From: a virus
Strand: one strand, 5' to 3'
DNA length: 64,000 bases
Virus record (IMG/VR): IMGVR_UViG_3300042562_001598
Location: 153,149 to 217,148 of that record
Shown here: in pieces, positions 7,057 to 15,268 of the stretch
Position numbering within the stretch: position 1 is the stretch's first letter
Layout of the letters: every line of letters begins with the position of its first letter
Made by a program: the position numbers and the translations under genes
The notes under the pieces: model-generated
Seen by the model: only the letters and a program-made list of their open reading frames with translations
What the model was told of the DNA's origin: nothing
Database searches by the model: none

Positions 7057-7064
7057 CAAATATA
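7057..7064 (-). promoter_or_regulatory. host-type promoter -7 box
   Basis: TATATTTG on the minus strand, 21 bp before the HD gene start. It probably serves that gene and the 21-gene array. Confidence 0.5.
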
Positions 7065-7120
7065 TGAAAAATTTCACAATAAACCAAGATAATAACAATT
7101 ATTCTTTTTTTCACCTTTTA

Positions 7121-7178
7121 TCTATCATATCGCGAACTCCCTCCGGTCGCAAATCATCTTTTGGCCGTTTTTATGGCG
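7121..7178 (+). repeat. dispersed intergenic repeat, partial copy 3
   Basis: Carries the core CGCGAACTCCCTCCGGTCGC and a degenerate tail ending in a T-run, but lacks the GAAGATAATTT upstream part of copies 1 and 2. Confidence 0.45.
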
Positions 7179-7296
7179 TTTTATTGGCTTGGTTACACCA
7201 TAATTGTTTTTTGTTATATGTTGCCGGATTTGTTAAATGGGTCCGTTAAATGACCTTAAAATGACTAATTTCGTTTGTTTATATGTAAATAACCAC

Positions 7297-7304
7297 TATA
7301 TTTG
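7297..7304 (+). promoter_or_regulatory. host-type promoter
   Basis: TATATTTG with TTG 19 bp upstream (7275-7277), 20 bp before the ATG at 7325. Confidence 0.6.
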
Positions 7305-7324
7305 TAACATAAATTAACAATATT

Positions 7325-7540
7325 ATGCCGAAAACTAGGTTAATTATCGGAAAATCAATGAGTGAGGAGTTAATATCTCACATATCTTCAGGTTTTGCTC
7401 AATCCGAACATGAAACAATCCGAACCAATGCTAACGATGTAATTTGGGATAACATAATTGATTCTGTTTGGGCTGCAACAGATTTTGAGGTTGGCGAGTT
7501 AATTTGGAATACATTTAATGTTAAATTATCTTTATCATGA
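7325..7540 (+). CDS. SVxx-family relative, plus strand
   Basis: 71 residues starting MPKTRLIIGKSMSEEL, comparable to the array heads MKTKIKLGKSVSEEI. Repeat units are decayed (DNIIDSVWAATDF). It lies opposite the array across the HD gene and overlaps the next gene by ATGA, keeping the array's coupling style. Confidence 0.7.
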   Translation: MPKTRLIIGKSMSEELISHISSGFAQSEHETIRTNANDVIWDNIIDSVWAATDFEVGELIWNTFNVKLSLS

Positions 7541-7743
7541 AATTAGGAAAACATGTTTTAGTTCCCAGTTTAACTTATAAACTCCGGGAACCAACTTACA
7601 CAAAGATTAAAGACAGCGTGGATATATTAATTATAATTTCAACTGAACGGAAAGTCAGAAATATTATTTTTGATTTTGTGTCAAATTCGGTAACCACACC
7701 CATTAAAGTTAATGTTAAAAACAATTATTTTAGGTATTTATAG
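7537..7743 (+). CDS. SVxx-family relative, plus strand
   Basis: 68 residues starting MKLGKHVLVPSLTYKL, with DSVDILI and SNSVTTPI remnants. The assignment rests on the LGK head and position rather than repeats. Ends 2 nt before the first SVGG-repeat gene. Confidence 0.6.
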   Translation: MKLGKHVLVPSLTYKLREPTYTKIKDSVDILIIISTERKVRNIIFDFVSNSVTTPIKVNVKNNYFRYL

Positions 7744-7745
7744 TT

Positions 7746-8306
7746 ATGAAAATTATTATCACAGAAAATCAATATGAGTTATTGAAAGATAAACCAAAAG
7801 TTTATAACTTTCCATCTTTGGATATATTTGGACATGAAAAACCAATAGATAATTGGAATTTGATGCAAAAGTTTTTAGATAAAAAGGGTAATCCTGATTT
7901 TACCATTGATGGTAATTTGGATTTAAGGGATGCACCAATTGAATCATTAGGAAATTTAACTTCGGTTGGGGGGCATTTGGATTTATGTTTTACTCAAATT
8001 GAATCATTAGGAAATTTAACTTCGGTTGGGGGTTATTTAAATTTAAGATACACACCAATTAAATCATTGGAAAATCTAACATCAGTTGGGGGTACTTTGT
8101 TTTTAACAAATTCATCAATTGAATCATTGGGAAATCTAACTTCAGTTGGGGGTACTTTGAGTTTAGAAGGAACACCAATTAAATCACTAGGAAATCTAAC
8201 TTCAGTTGGGGGTAGTTTATTTTTAAGAAAAACTCCAATATCCGAAAAATACACTGAAGAAGAAATAAGAAGTCAAGTTAAAGTTGAAGGAGATATATAC
8301 TTATGA
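7746..8306 (+). CDS. SVGG-repeat solenoid protein 1 (186 aa)
   Basis: Leader MKIIITENQYELLK, a conserved 40-residue segment (FPSLDIFGHEKPIDNWNLMQ) and then five full 20-residue units of the type LxLxxTPIESLGNLTSVGG. It ends in a constant cap ISEKYTEEEIRSQV. The pattern resembles short leucine-rich or beta-solenoid repeats found in Bacteroidetes and their phages. It overlaps the next paralog by ATGA. The function is unknown; such surfaces usually bind protein or glycan. Confidence 0.8.
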   Translation: MKIIITENQYELLKDKPKVYNFPSLDIFGHEKPIDNWNLMQKFLDKKGNPDFTIDGNLDLRDAPIESLGNLTSVGGHLDLCFTQIESLGNLTSVGGYLNLRYTPIKSLENLTSVGGTLFLTNSSIESLGNLTSVGGTLSLEGTPIKSLGNLTSVGGSLFLRKTPISEKYTEEEIRSQVKVEGDIYL

Positions 8307-8932
8307 AAATAATAATAACAGAAAATCAATACGAATTATTGAAAGAAATGGAAGATAAACCAAAGGTTTATCACTTCCCTTCATTGGATATATTTGGACA
8401 TGAAAAACCAATAGATAATTGGAATTTGATGCAAAAGTTTTTAACTAAAAAAGGTAACCCTGATTTTACTATCACAGGTGATTTGGATTTAAGTGACACC
8501 CTCATTGAATCATTGGGAAATCTAATTTCGGTTGGGGGTACTTTGTATTTAATGGGAACACAAATTAAATCATTGGGAAAACTAACTTCAGTTGGGGGTG
8601 GTTTGTTTTTAGAGTATTCATCAATTGAATCATTGGGAAATCTAACAACAGTTGGGGGTGCTTTGAGTTTAGAAGGAACACCAATTAAATCATTGGGAAA
8701 TCTTAAATCGGTTGGGGGTAGTTTGTATTTAAAAAGTTCACCAATTAAATCATTGGGAGAACTAACATCAGTTGGGGGTAATATATATTTAACTGATACA
8801 TCAATTAAATCATTGGGAAATCTAACTTCGGTTGGTGGTAGTTTGTTTTTAAGAAGAACACCAATATCAAAAAATTACACTGAAGAAGAAATAAGAAGTC
8901 AAGTTAACGTTGAAGGAAAAATATACTTATGA
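8303..8932 (+). CDS. SVGG-repeat solenoid protein 2 (209 aa)
   Basis: Same layout as the preceding paralog, with six full repeat units. The leader reads MKIIITENQYELLKEMED. Variation falls mainly in the two or three residues after each LxL, while SLGNLTSVGG is constant at both protein and DNA level. Confidence 0.8.
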   Translation: MKIIITENQYELLKEMEDKPKVYHFPSLDIFGHEKPIDNWNLMQKFLTKKGNPDFTITGDLDLSDTLIESLGNLISVGGTLYLMGTQIKSLGKLTSVGGGLFLEYSSIESLGNLTTVGGALSLEGTPIKSLGNLKSVGGSLYLKSSPIKSLGELTSVGGNIYLTDTSIKSLGNLTSVGGSLFLRRTPISKNYTEEEIRSQVNVEGKIYL

Positions 8933-9558
8933 AAATAATAATTACAGAAAATCAATATGAGTTATTGAAAGAAACCAAAGATAAACCAAAAGTTTATAAC
9001 TTTCCATCGTTGGATATATTTGGTTATGAAAAACCAATAGACAATTGGAATTTGATGCAAAAGTTTTTAGCTAAAAAAGGTAATCCTGATTTTACCATTG
9101 ATGGTAATTTGGATTTAAGTGATACTCTAATTGAATCATTAGGAAATTTAACTTCGGTTGGGAATAATTTGTATTTATCATACACACCAATTAAATCATT
9201 AGGAAATCTAACTTCAGTTGGGGGTGATTTGAGTTTAGGAGGAACACCAATTAAATCATTGGGAAATCTTAAATCGGTTGGTGGTTATTTGGATTTAAGA
9301 GATACATCAATCGAATCATTGGGAAATCTAACTTCGGTTGGGGGTACTTTGCATTTAAATGAAACGCAAATTGAATCACTGGGAAATCTAACAACAGTTG
9401 GTGGTAATTTGGATTTAGAAGATACAACAATTGAATCGTTTGAAAATCTTACTTCGGTTGGTGGTAGTTTGTTTTTAAGAAGAACACCAATATCCGAAAA
9501 ATACACTGAAGAAGAAATAAGAAGTCAAGTTAAAGTTGAAGGAAAAATATACTTATGA
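8929..9558 (+). CDS. SVGG-repeat solenoid protein 3 (209 aa)
   Basis: Six full repeat units after the leader and the DNWNLMQKF segment. One unit has SVGNN in place of SVGG and one reads IESFENLTSVGG. ATGA overlaps with both neighbours show tight translational coupling. Confidence 0.8.
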   Translation: MKIIITENQYELLKETKDKPKVYNFPSLDIFGYEKPIDNWNLMQKFLAKKGNPDFTIDGNLDLSDTLIESLGNLTSVGNNLYLSYTPIKSLGNLTSVGGDLSLGGTPIKSLGNLKSVGGYLDLRDTSIESLGNLTSVGGTLHLNETQIESLGNLTTVGGNLDLEDTTIESFENLTSVGGSLFLRRTPISEKYTEEEIRSQVKVEGKIYL

Positions 9559-10175
9559 AAATTATTATCACAGAAAATCAATACGAATTATTGAAAGATA
9601 AACCAAAAGTTTATCACTTCCCTTCATTGGATATATTTGGTCATAAAAAACCTATAGATAATTGGAATTTGATGCAAAAGTTTTTAGATAAAAAAGGAAA
9701 CCCAGATTTTACTATCACAGGTGATTTGGATTTAAGTGACACCCCCATTGAATCATTGGGAAATCTAATTTCGGTTGGTGATAATTTGTATTTATCATAC
9801 ACACCAATTAAATCATTAGGAAATCTTACTTCGGTTGGGGGTGGTTTGGATTTAAGAAATACACCAATTGAATCATTGGGAAATCTAACTTCGGTGGGAG
9901 GTAATTTGTATTTAACATACTCAAAAATTGAATCATTGGGTAATCTTACTTCGGTTGGGGGCGATTTGGATTTAGATGATACACCGATTAAATCAATAGC
10001 TAATCTAACTTCAGTTGGGGGTAGTTTGTTTTTATATAATACACCAATTGAATCATTAGGAAAACTAAAATCGGTTGGGGGTAGTTTGTTTTTATATAAT
10101 ACACCAATATCCGAAAAATACACAAAAGAAGAAATAAAAAGTCAGGTTAAAGTTGAAGGAGGTCTATACTTATGA
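9555..10175 (+). CDS. SVGG-repeat solenoid protein 4 (206 aa)
   Basis: Six units; the last two share LFLYNTPI, which suggests a recent within-gene duplication of a 60-bp unit. The cap reads ISEKYTKEEIKSQVKV. It overlaps the next gene, which has the same leader but a different body. Confidence 0.8.
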   Translation: MKIIITENQYELLKDKPKVYHFPSLDIFGHKKPIDNWNLMQKFLDKKGNPDFTITGDLDLSDTPIESLGNLISVGDNLYLSYTPIKSLGNLTSVGGGLDLRNTPIESLGNLTSVGGNLYLTYSKIESLGNLTSVGGDLDLDDTPIKSIANLTSVGGSLFLYNTPIESLGKLKSVGGSLFLYNTPISEKYTKEEIKSQVKVEGGLYL

Positions 10176-10480
10176 AAATAATAATTACAGAAAATAGAAT
10201 ATTCAGTGTTGCTAAAAAACAACTGACTAAAAAGTTTGGTGATTTAACGCCTTTTACCTATGATGAGGAAGATGATATCGTTTATTATATTAATAATAAA
10301 CGAGCACTTTATTTTGAATATGATAAAGAAGAAAATTATTGCCGAATTGGTGATACTATTTGGGATTTCTTAACAGATATCTTTGGCTTAGATGATGACC
10401 AAATAAAAAAAGTTACAAAAGAATGGTTGGAAGACTATTATAATCTTAAGGATGTTTCAGTATTAAAATCAGAGTGGTAA
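10172..10480 (+). CDS. leader-bearing protein, paralog of 34346-34684
   Basis: 102 residues: MKIIITENRIFSVAKKQLTK then KFGDLTPF, and a C-terminal helix-rich part (IWDFLTDIFGLDDDQI and EWLEDYYNL). The gene at 34346 shares the same order of motifs. It is coupled to the SVGG genes by an ATGA overlap. No known family. Confidence 0.75.
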   Translation: MKIIITENRIFSVAKKQLTKKFGDLTPFTYDEEDDIVYYINNKRALYFEYDKEENYCRIGDTIWDFLTDIFGLDDDQIKKVTKEWLEDYYNLKDVSVLKSEW

Positions 10481-10521
10481 AATAATATTAAAATTATTTT
10501 CAAGTTATTCATTTTTTTCAT

Positions 10522-10529
10522 TATCTTTG
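10522..10529 (+). promoter_or_regulatory. host-type promoter
   Basis: TATCTTTG, 31 bp before the ATG at 10561. Confidence 0.65.
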
Positions 10530-10560
10530 TTCAAGAAATTAATCACTTAAACAAATCAAT

Positions 10561-10764
10561 ATGAAAATTAATCCCCACATTCTAGCAACATCCATATTCC
10601 TATTAATAATTTCAGGAATGATAGTAACAGAAGTCCTACAACAATTCATAACCTTTGAGGACTTAACCAACGAAATTATCCTTTATATAGGAACAACAAC
10701 AATGGGAATACTACTTTTCGTTAGTTCCTTTGAGAAAAATAAAACTAAAACCCCCCAGGACTAA
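10561..10764 (+). CDS. small two-helix membrane protein
   Basis: 67 residues with two predicted membrane helices (about residues 6-26 and 40-56) and a lysine-rich C-terminus (EKNKTKTPQD). A host-type promoter and a terminator make it a single-gene unit. A holin-like role is possible from size and topology but nothing specific supports it. Confidence 0.7.
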   Translation: MKINPHILATSIFLLIISGMIVTEVLQQFITFEDLTNEIILYIGTTTMGILLFVSSFEKNKTKTPQD

Positions 10765-10779
10765 CTTGGAGGGTTTTTT
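10747..10779 (+). terminator. intrinsic terminator overlapping gene end
   Basis: AACCCCCCAG-GACTAA-CTTGGAGGGTTTTTT hairpin; its 5' arm encodes the last codons of the membrane protein. Confidence 0.75.
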
Positions 10780-10822
10780 ATTATTACACTATAAATTTTA
10801 GTGAAAATTACCTATATTTACC

Positions 10823-10831
10823 ATATTTATA
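10823..10831 (+). promoter_or_regulatory. late-type promoter motif
   Basis: ATATTTATA, 4 bp before the ATG at 10836. A second partial copy (TATATTTACC) lies 10 bp upstream. Confidence 0.4.
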
Positions 10832-10835
10832 TAGT

Positions 10836-11330
10836 ATGAACGCAAAACTTAACGAAAAGCTAAAAAAGTTAGTAGAGGAAAAAGGTTATAGAGAAGCTTG
10901 TGAATTGATATCACTAAAGATGTATGATTTGGCAACATTAACTGACTTAAAAATAGAAGGTGAATTTGCTCAAGGTATATTATTTGATTTATTGGATGAT
11001 AATAAAATTCCAACCACTTATGAGGATTTCAACATTAAAACAAGAGATATTGAAGATATAATAATATGGGAAAATGATTCTGTTGCCGCGGAGGCAATGC
11101 CATTTTATAAACCCAACCAATTAAATGTTTGGATGTTTATCTATACCAATGAAAATGACGATGAGAAATATTTCCATGGTGAAATTCCGAACTCTTATAT
11201 AATGTCAAAGTGTAAAGGTAGTTTTGATAATCTTGAAGAATTTATTACTTGGATTAAAGATTATTATTACCCAACATCAGCAAAAATGATTGCAGAATTA
11301 ATATCATTAAATAATGATTCAACAAAATAA
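10836..11330 (+). CDS. tandem paralog A1, hypothetical
   Basis: 164 residues, first of three consecutive paralogs. Shared features are an N-terminal helix (KLNEKLKKLVEEKGY), the motif MYDLATL near residue 30, a central LPTTYxDF-like segment and a C-terminal LEEFITWIKDYYYPT. Acidic, no membrane segment. Function unknown. Confidence 0.8.
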   Translation: MNAKLNEKLKKLVEEKGYREACELISLKMYDLATLTDLKIEGEFAQGILFDLLDDNKIPTTYEDFNIKTRDIEDIIIWENDSVAAEAMPFYKPNQLNVWMFIYTNENDDEKYFHGEIPNSYIMSKCKGSFDNLEEFITWIKDYYYPTSAKMIAELISLNNDSTK

Positions 11331-11337
11331 CTAAAGT

Positions 11338-11829
11338 ATGACCCCAAAAGCAAAAGAAAAAATACAACAATTGGTTGATAAAATAGGATTTCATAGGACA
11401 TGTGAAAATTTACATATGAAATCATATGATTTAGTTAGACTATTTGGTGTGAAGATTAATAACTCAGAAGTATGTAATAATTTAGTATTTGATTTATATA
11501 CAGATTCTCTTTTACCAACAACATATAAAGAATTTACCCTTTATATTGATGATGAAGGTATTTTATCTTGGATTTCCACAGATGCCGAAGTTTGGGCAAC
11601 ACCTTATTGGAATTGTGAAAATGAACTACCAATAGATATAGTTCATTATAAACGCTATAATGAAGATAATATAGATTACGAATACTTATCAGATAATTTT
11701 AAGTTAAAACCGGAGTTTACCGATATTACAGAGTTCATTCAATATCTTAAAGATTTTACATATCCAGAGACATATAAAAAAATTCACAGGTTAATAGATA
11801 GAATTGAAGAATATGAAAATAATTTATAA
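11338..11829 (+). CDS. tandem paralog A2, hypothetical
   Basis: 163 residues, second paralog: MTPKAKEKIQQLVDKIGF, SYDLVRLFGVKINN, LPTTYKEFTLYIDD and a C-terminal FIQYLKDFTYPETYKKI. It lies 7 nt after paralog A1 and 12 nt before A3. Confidence 0.8.
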   Translation: MTPKAKEKIQQLVDKIGFHRTCENLHMKSYDLVRLFGVKINNSEVCNNLVFDLYTDSLLPTTYKEFTLYIDDEGILSWISTDAEVWATPYWNCENELPIDIVHYKRYNEDNIDYEYLSDNFKLKPEFTDITEFIQYLKDFTYPETYKKIHRLIDRIEEYENNL

Positions 11830-11841
11830 AATAACCACAGG

Positions 11842-12327
11842 ATGAACCCAAAAGCAAAAGAAAAAATATTAAAATTAATAGAAAGAGAAGGATTTGATGG
11901 AGTTCTTGATAGCCTACAACTAAAAGCGTATGACTTAGTTGAAAAGTTTGACCTTGAAATTAATAATCCTGATATGTGTTGGACTTTAATTTATGATTTA
12001 TATAAAGATAATAAATTACCCAGTCAATATAAAGAATTTACTATTGAACTTGATAATGATGGTTTTTTAGGTTGGGAGGATGTTTCAACGAATACTCTTT
12101 TTTACGCAACACCTTTCTGGGATGCTGAAAGTAATTTACCTATAAATATAGTAACTCATAAAGAATATGATGAAAGAGACTTACCGGATGAATTAAGGTA
12201 TATTTATATTCAAATACCTTATGAATTTAATAATCTTGAAGAATTTATTACTTGGTTAAGAGATTTTTATTATCCAACAACTTATAAAGTAATTAAAGAT
12301 ATAACTAATAGAATTGACCAAGCATGA
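11842..12327 (+). CDS. tandem paralog A3, hypothetical
   Basis: 161 residues: MNPKAKEKILKLIEREGF, AYDLVEKFDLEINN, LPSQYKEFTIELDN, and LEEFITWLRDFYYPTTYKVI. Closest to A2 over most of its length. Its stop overlaps the ATG of the next gene. Confidence 0.8.
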   Translation: MNPKAKEKILKLIEREGFDGVLDSLQLKAYDLVEKFDLEINNPDMCWTLIYDLYKDNKLPSQYKEFTIELDNDGFLGWEDVSTNTLFYATPFWDAESNLPINIVTHKEYDERDLPDELRYIYIQIPYEFNNLEEFITWLRDFYYPTTYKVIKDITNRIDQA

Positions 12328-12716
12328 AAATAATAATTACAGAGAATAAATTATATAACTCAATATACAACTATATTGATAAATTTTACGATACATCTAA
12401 AATAGGTCAATTCAACCCAACAACTGATGACGAAATTGGGAATTGGGGTGATAAGGAAAATCCGTATATTACAGAGTTTTATTACTATATATTTGATGGA
12501 GATTATGATGAAAACGGGGTAGCGTTTTTATATATTCAAAAAGAATATTATGACGAGAAACACTCAAATATGTCATTTATAAATCAATCACCAATATTAA
12601 TTGTTAATAATTATGGCGATTTTACAGAAATGTTTAGTGATTATTGGAAAGAACCAATGAAACAATGGTTTTGGGATAAATATAAACTACCGGTTAAAAC
12701 GATAGTTGCTGATTAA
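12324..12716 (+). CDS. leader-bearing hypothetical protein (130 aa)
   Basis: MKIIITENKLYNSIYNYID leader, then an acidic, tyrosine-rich body with three strands' worth of alternating residues (YITEFYYYIFDGDYDENG). Overlaps paralog A3 by 4 nt, tying the leader genes to the same operon. Confidence 0.75.
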   Translation: MKIIITENKLYNSIYNYIDKFYDTSKIGQFNPTTDDEIGNWGDKENPYITEFYYYIFDGDYDENGVAFLYIQKEYYDEKHSNMSFINQSPILIVNNYGDFTEMFSDYWKEPMKQWFWDKYKLPVKTIVAD

Positions 12717-12727
12717 TAAAATAAAAT

Positions 12728-13108
12728 ATGAAAATAATAATCACAGAAAATAAGCTAAACACCTCATTTGAGAAAATGCTTAATAGGGAATTGAAACACC
12801 TAAAAGAATATAAGGAATCCGACGATTTTGACGAAGAAAGTCTCCCAGATAATATTTCTTGGGATACAATGAATTGGATTGAATATGTTGATAAAATTGA
12901 GGTTGTTCAAGTTGATAAAGAAACTAACCCAAATCCAGAATTTAGTTCTTTTAATGTTCTAATTAATGTTTATACAAGTTATTTAACTAATTTTGATGTT
13001 GAAAGTATTATTTCAGACCTTGAAGATAATATTAACGAAACTTTACAATATAATGTAAGTTTAATTGAAAACGATGTAATAAATAACGGAACAACAACTG
13101 AATGGTAA
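12728..13108 (+). CDS. leader-bearing hypothetical protein (126 aa)
   Basis: MKIIITENKLNTSFEKMLN le ader then an acidic body, for example YKESDDFDEESLPDN at about residues 30-44. The C-terminal half looks beta-rich (VLINVYTSYL). No family recognised. Confidence 0.75.
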   Translation: MKIIITENKLNTSFEKMLNRELKHLKEYKESDDFDEESLPDNISWDTMNWIEYVDKIEVVQVDKETNPNPEFSSFNVLINVYTSYLTNFDVESIISDLEDNINETLQYNVSLIENDVINNGTTTEW

Positions 13109-13109
13109 T

Positions 13110-13559
13110 ATGAAAATAATAATTACAGAAAATCAATATACATTATTGAAAGAAATGGAAGATAACCCAAAAGTTTATAACTTCCCATCATTGGATGTTT
13201 TCGGTAACGAAGAACCAATAGATAATTGGAATTTGATGCAAAGTTTTTTAGAGAAAAAAGGTAACCCAGATTTTTCTATTAGTGGTAATTTGGATTTAAG
13301 AGATACACCAATTGAATCACTAGGAAATCTTACTTCGGTTGGGGGTTATTTAAATCTATATGGTACACCAATTGAATCATTAGGTAATCTAACTTCAGTT
13401 GGGGGTAGTTTGATTTTATCACGAACACCAATTGAATCATTGGAAAATCTAACTTCGGTTGGGGGGTTTTTAATTTTACGAAATACACCAATATCAGAAA
13501 AATACACAGAAAAAGAAATAAGAAGTCAGGTTGAAGTTAAAGGAAATATACACTTATGA
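13110..13559 (+). CDS. SVGG-repeat solenoid protein 5 (149 aa)
   Basis: A shorter paralog of the 7746-10175 proteins with only three full 20-residue units, same leader, DNWNLMQSFL segment and ISEKYTEKEIRSQ cap. It is separated from the other four by 2.9 kb of unrelated genes, so it dispersed or the cluster was interrupted. Confidence 0.8.
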   Translation: MKIIITENQYTLLKEMEDNPKVYNFPSLDVFGNEEPIDNWNLMQSFLEKKGNPDFSISGNLDLRDTPIESLGNLTSVGGYLNLYGTPIESLGNLTSVGGSLILSRTPIESLENLTSVGGFLILRNTPISEKYTEKEIRSQVEVKGNIHL

Positions 13560-14083
13560 GAATAATAATTACAGAAAATCAAAGAACCCAAATGTTAAAT
13601 AAAATTTGGGACAAATTAAAAGCAAACGGAAAACAACCAACACTAAACCGTGAGGTTCTAAACTCTTTAGGTTTTAATACTTGGGATTCCGAACCAAGAT
13701 TTGCATTAACACATTACCTTGGCGGTTATGATAAAGTAAAGGAAGATGCTAAAAATTTAGTATTAGGAAAAACCTTTAATACCGATGACTATGATGGAAC
13801 TGGTAGTTATAGTTTTACTTTTACAGTTGAAGATGTATGGGAAGAAAATGAAGAAGAACAAGCAATCCAATTTATAGTAAAATTTGGTAACGGAACTGTT
13901 GATTGGTATGATGAAGATGGTGAAGAAATTGGTCCAACAGATATTTTAGATGCTTATTCACAAGCGGATATGACTGAAAGTTGGGAATTTAAGTCTGAAA
14001 TACAAGATGTTATTAAAATGATTTTAGAACAAGAAGTAACCAACAAAACCGGAATTGATGTTGAAGTTGAATTATTATGGTAA
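13556..14083 (+). CDS. leader-bearing hypothetical protein (175 aa)
   Basis: MRIIITENQRTQMLNKIWDK leader followed by a body containing LNSLGFNTWDSEPRF and VEDVWEENEEEQAIQF, the latter beta-rich. Overlaps the SVGG gene by 4 nt. Ends the plus-strand operon at a bidirectional terminator. Confidence 0.75.
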   Translation: MRIIITENQRTQMLNKIWDKLKANGKQPTLNREVLNSLGFNTWDSEPRFALTHYLGGYDKVKEDAKNLVLGKTFNTDDYDGTGSYSFTFTVEDVWEENEEEQAIQFIVKFGNGTVDWYDEDGEEIGPTDILDAYSQADMTESWEFKSEIQDVIKMILEQEVTNKTGIDVEVELLW

Positions 14084-14090
14084 AATCAAT

Positions 14091-14122
14091 AAAAAAACCC
14101 ATCTTATTTAGATGGGTTTTTT
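14091..14122. terminator. bidirectional terminator
   Basis: AAAAAACCCATCT-TATTT-AGATGGGTTTTTT lies between convergent genes and can serve both. Confidence 0.8.
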
Positions 14123-14124
14123 AT

Positions 14125-14859
14125 TTATCGTTTTAAGATTTCTTTAGTGTAATACTCATCAAAACCTTCCATCATCTGACTAACTGATTTGTTTTTATCA
14201 ATTCCAATAACCGTATCAATTAAACCAAATTCTTTAGCTTCGTCAGAATTAAACCATTTATCATGTCTTGATGATTCAAGCATTTCCTCAAAAGTTTTTC
14301 CGCAATTATCAGCTAAAATTTTGAATAACATATAGTTATATTTTTCAGCTTCCAATTGGTTAATCCTAGTATCTTGTACATTACCCCCTGTAGAATGTGA
14401 AACAAAATGCGTCATAACCTTTGAGTGAATTAATGATGACCTTTTACCCTTTTCTCCAGAAGATAACAATACAGAACCCATTGACGCACACATTCCAACA
14501 TTGATTGTTGCAACATCAGCTTTAATGTAATTCATAACATCTCTAATCCCCAATCCAGCTAATACTGAACCCCCAGGGCTTGATATCTGTAGAGTAATAT
14601 CTTTTTTATTAACACTATCCAAGAACAATAATTGGGCTTCAACAATTGACGCCATTGTATCTTCAACACCTCCGGATACCCAAATAATCCTATCCATAAG
14701 AAGTCGCGAGAAAATATCTATTTGGGTAGCTCTCATTTCCCTTTCTTCCAAAATGTATGGTGTTACATTATCAATATGTTTTTGATAGTAATGTAGATTA
14801 AGGCCTGATAAACCTTTTTCACCCATTGCAAATTTCTCAAATTCGTTTTTGTAATTCAT
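14125..14859 (-). CDS. clpP: ClpP-like serine protease
   Basis: 244 residues with the ClpP fold signature: SSPGGSVLAG (about residues 93-102), nucleophile Ser126 in GMCASMGSV, His151 in KVMTHF, and Asp200 in SRHDKWFNSDEAKEFGLID. All three catalytic residues are present. ClpP forms a barrel that degrades proteins delivered by Clp ATPases; phage homologs can also act in capsid maturation. The N-terminus is about 40 residues longer than bacterial ClpP. A Clp ATPase gene lies at the window end. Substrates are unknown. Confidence 0.92.
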   Translation of the reverse strand: MNYKNEFEKFAMGEKGLSGLNLHYYQKHIDNVTPYILEEREMRATQIDIFSRLLMDRIIWVSGGVEDTMASIVEAQLLFLDSVNKKDITLQISSPGGSVLAGLGIRDVMNYIKADVATINVGMCASMGSVLLSSGEKGKRSSLIHSKVMTHFVSHSTGGNVQDTRINQLEAEKYNYMLFKILADNCGKTFEEMLESSRHDKWFNSDEAKEFGLIDTVIGIDKNKSVSQMMEGFDEYYTKEILKR

Positions 14860-14951
14860 ATATTAATTTTTTTAGTTATTCCAAATGATAGGTTAAAAAA
14901 ATAAGATTGCCAACATTGAAAATTAATGTTTTTCTATTTGATTATTTAATT

Positions 14952-14959
14952 TATTTATA
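14952..14959 (+). promoter_or_regulatory. late-type promoter motif
   Basis: TATTTATA, 15 bp before the ATG at 14975. Confidence 0.4.
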
Positions 14960-14974
14960 TTATATTTTTTTATC

Positions 14975-15202
14975 ATGGAAAAAACTGTTATGAGTGAGTT
15001 AATTACGGAGTTATATCCGGAGGTTATCATATTATACATTGAGGAATTGGAAAGGCAAATGTTGGATAAAGGGAATATGTGGATACCGGATACCCCCTCT
15101 TATTTTGTTCAGGTGATGTATACTACAATTTCTTATAATGATTATAATATGTCAAACCTTGTATCGGATTTTACGGGATGTGAAGTTAATATATTCAAAT
15201 AA
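14975..15202 (+). CDS. hypothetical small acidic protein (75 aa)
   Basis: Begins MEKTVMSELITELYPEV; an internal ATG at 14990 is also possible. Mostly helical N-terminal half (VIILYIEELERQML), then a tyrosine-rich segment. No family recognised. Confidence 0.65.
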   Translation: MEKTVMSELITELYPEVIILYIEELERQMLDKGNMWIPDTPSYFVQVMYTTISYNDYNMSNLVSDFTGCEVNIFK

Positions 15203-15258
15203 TCAGTCTATAACCTTAAAAAAAATAAAATAAATCAGTCTATAACCTTAAAAAATAA
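15203..15258 (+). repeat. two tandem copies of a 28-32 bp unit
   Basis: AATCAGTCTATAACCTTAAA is followed by an A-rich stretch, and the whole unit repeats immediately before the gene at 15269. Confidence 0.7.
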
Positions 15259-15268
15259 AAATTAATAT

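Noticed and set aside
7900-10120. Minus-strand ORFs opposite the SVGG-repeat genes (for example 8033-8254, 9285-9506, 9641-10123)
   Set aside because: They are mirror frames of a repetitive coding strand, lack starts or promoters, and have unlikely composition.
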